Assembly (NCBI GenBank): GCA_002007315.1
Contig: LNZQ01000193.1
Location: 1-5,218 of the forward strand
DNA: 5,218 bases
Origin: Epulopiscium sp. Nele67-Bin004
Lineage (GTDB): Bacteria > Bacillota_A > Clostridia > Lachnospirales > Cellulosilyticaceae
Direction: 5' to 3'
A program made the position numbers and the translations under genes. This document shows, piece by piece, positions 4,994 to 5,218 of the stretch; positions within the stretch are counted from its first letter, which is position 1, and every line of letters begins with the position of its first letter. Under the pieces are notes generated by a model, which was not told where the DNA came from, did not search any database, and saw only the letters and a list, made by a program, of their open reading frames with translations.

Positions 4994-5071
4994 GCTGACT
5001 GGGCATGAGACACACTCCCTACAGCGTGGGAACAAACCCTCTTGACAGCAGAAGGGGAAATGCTAAGGAGA

Positions 5072-5095
5072 GTGTGTGTGTGTGTGTTTGTGTGT
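5072..5095. repeat. GT microsatellite, imperfect
   Basis: (GT)8 at 5072-5087, then TTG and TGTGT. It is complementary to the CA tract about 80 bases to the left, so the two could fold back on each other in single strands. Confidence 0.85.
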
Positions 5096-5150
5096 CCCCT
5101 CGTCGCTTGCTCGGTCACCTGAATGCATTTGATCACACATCATATCTGCT

Positions 5151-5176
5151 TGTGTGTGTGTGTGTGTGTGCGTGCG
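5151..5176. repeat. TG microsatellite
   Basis: (TG)10 at 5151-5170, followed by CGTGCG. This is the third dinucleotide tract within 220 bases. Confidence 0.88.
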
Positions 5177-5218
5177 TTTCAAAGGGGAGCTCAGAGGACA
5201 AGCGTTAACAATGATATC

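Larger units (their letters stand above)
4785..5218. other. Vertebrate-type non-coding DNA, no gene seen
   Basis: Base composition changes at the end of the nuclease gene to mixed-GC sequence with CA/TG microsatellites and no bacterial signals. It does not continue the POLA1 exon broken at 538. Open frames here (4867-5136 minus, 5005-5208 plus) run through the dinucleotide repeats and are not credible genes. The locus of origin is not recognised. Confidence 0.65.

Noticed and set aside
4867..5208. Overlapping frames rich in Cys-Val and Thr-His repeats in the right flank
   Set aside because: They are translations of CA/TG microsatellites in non-coding vertebrate DNA.

Overview
This window is a composite of two kinds of DNA. 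Both ends look like a vertebrate, probably ray-finned fish, genome. They carry short exons with GT-AG introns and, at the right end, CA/TG microsatellites. The middle, about 615 to 4784, is AT-rich bacterial DNA with Shine-Dalgarno sequences, consensus sigma-70 promoters, a rho-independent terminator and tightly packed genes. The flanks match DNA polymerase alpha (POLA1) on the left and unrecognised non-coding DNA on the right. Codon use and the style of the integrase suggest an AT-rich host such as a Campylobacterota (Arcobacter/Sulfurimonas-like) bacterium. That assignment is a guess from composition.

Layout. 1-538: two POLA1 exons (94-156 and 500-538) and the intron between them; the POLA1 reading matches the human protein and stops abruptly near 538. 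539-614: an unassigned joint. 615-962: the 3' end of an unrecognised bacterial gene, followed by a terminator (1023-1050). 1132-2175 (minus): tyrosine recombinase with a long regulatory leader that contains three tandem 11-bp repeats and a dyad, driven by a perfect-consensus promoter (2413-2441). 2470-2498: a divergent promoter for a PIN-domain toxin gene (2520-3002), followed by two tandem paralogous small proteins (3003-3164 and 3166-3324) that are the likely antitoxins. 3411-4784: a 457-residue protein with a C-terminal PD-(D/E)XK nuclease domain and a separate conserved N-terminal region, a candidate restriction or defence nuclease. 4785-5218: eukaryotic-type DNA with three dinucleotide repeat tracts.

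The bacterial genes read as cargo of a small integrative element or genomic island: an integrase for movement, a toxin-antitoxin module for maintenance, and a nuclease that may act in defence. No cognate methyltransferase or partner ATPase is visible, but the right-hand edge cuts the island off. The simplest explanation for the fish/bacterium junctions is a chimeric assembly or cloning artefact. Real transfer into a fish genome would need reads spanning both junctions.
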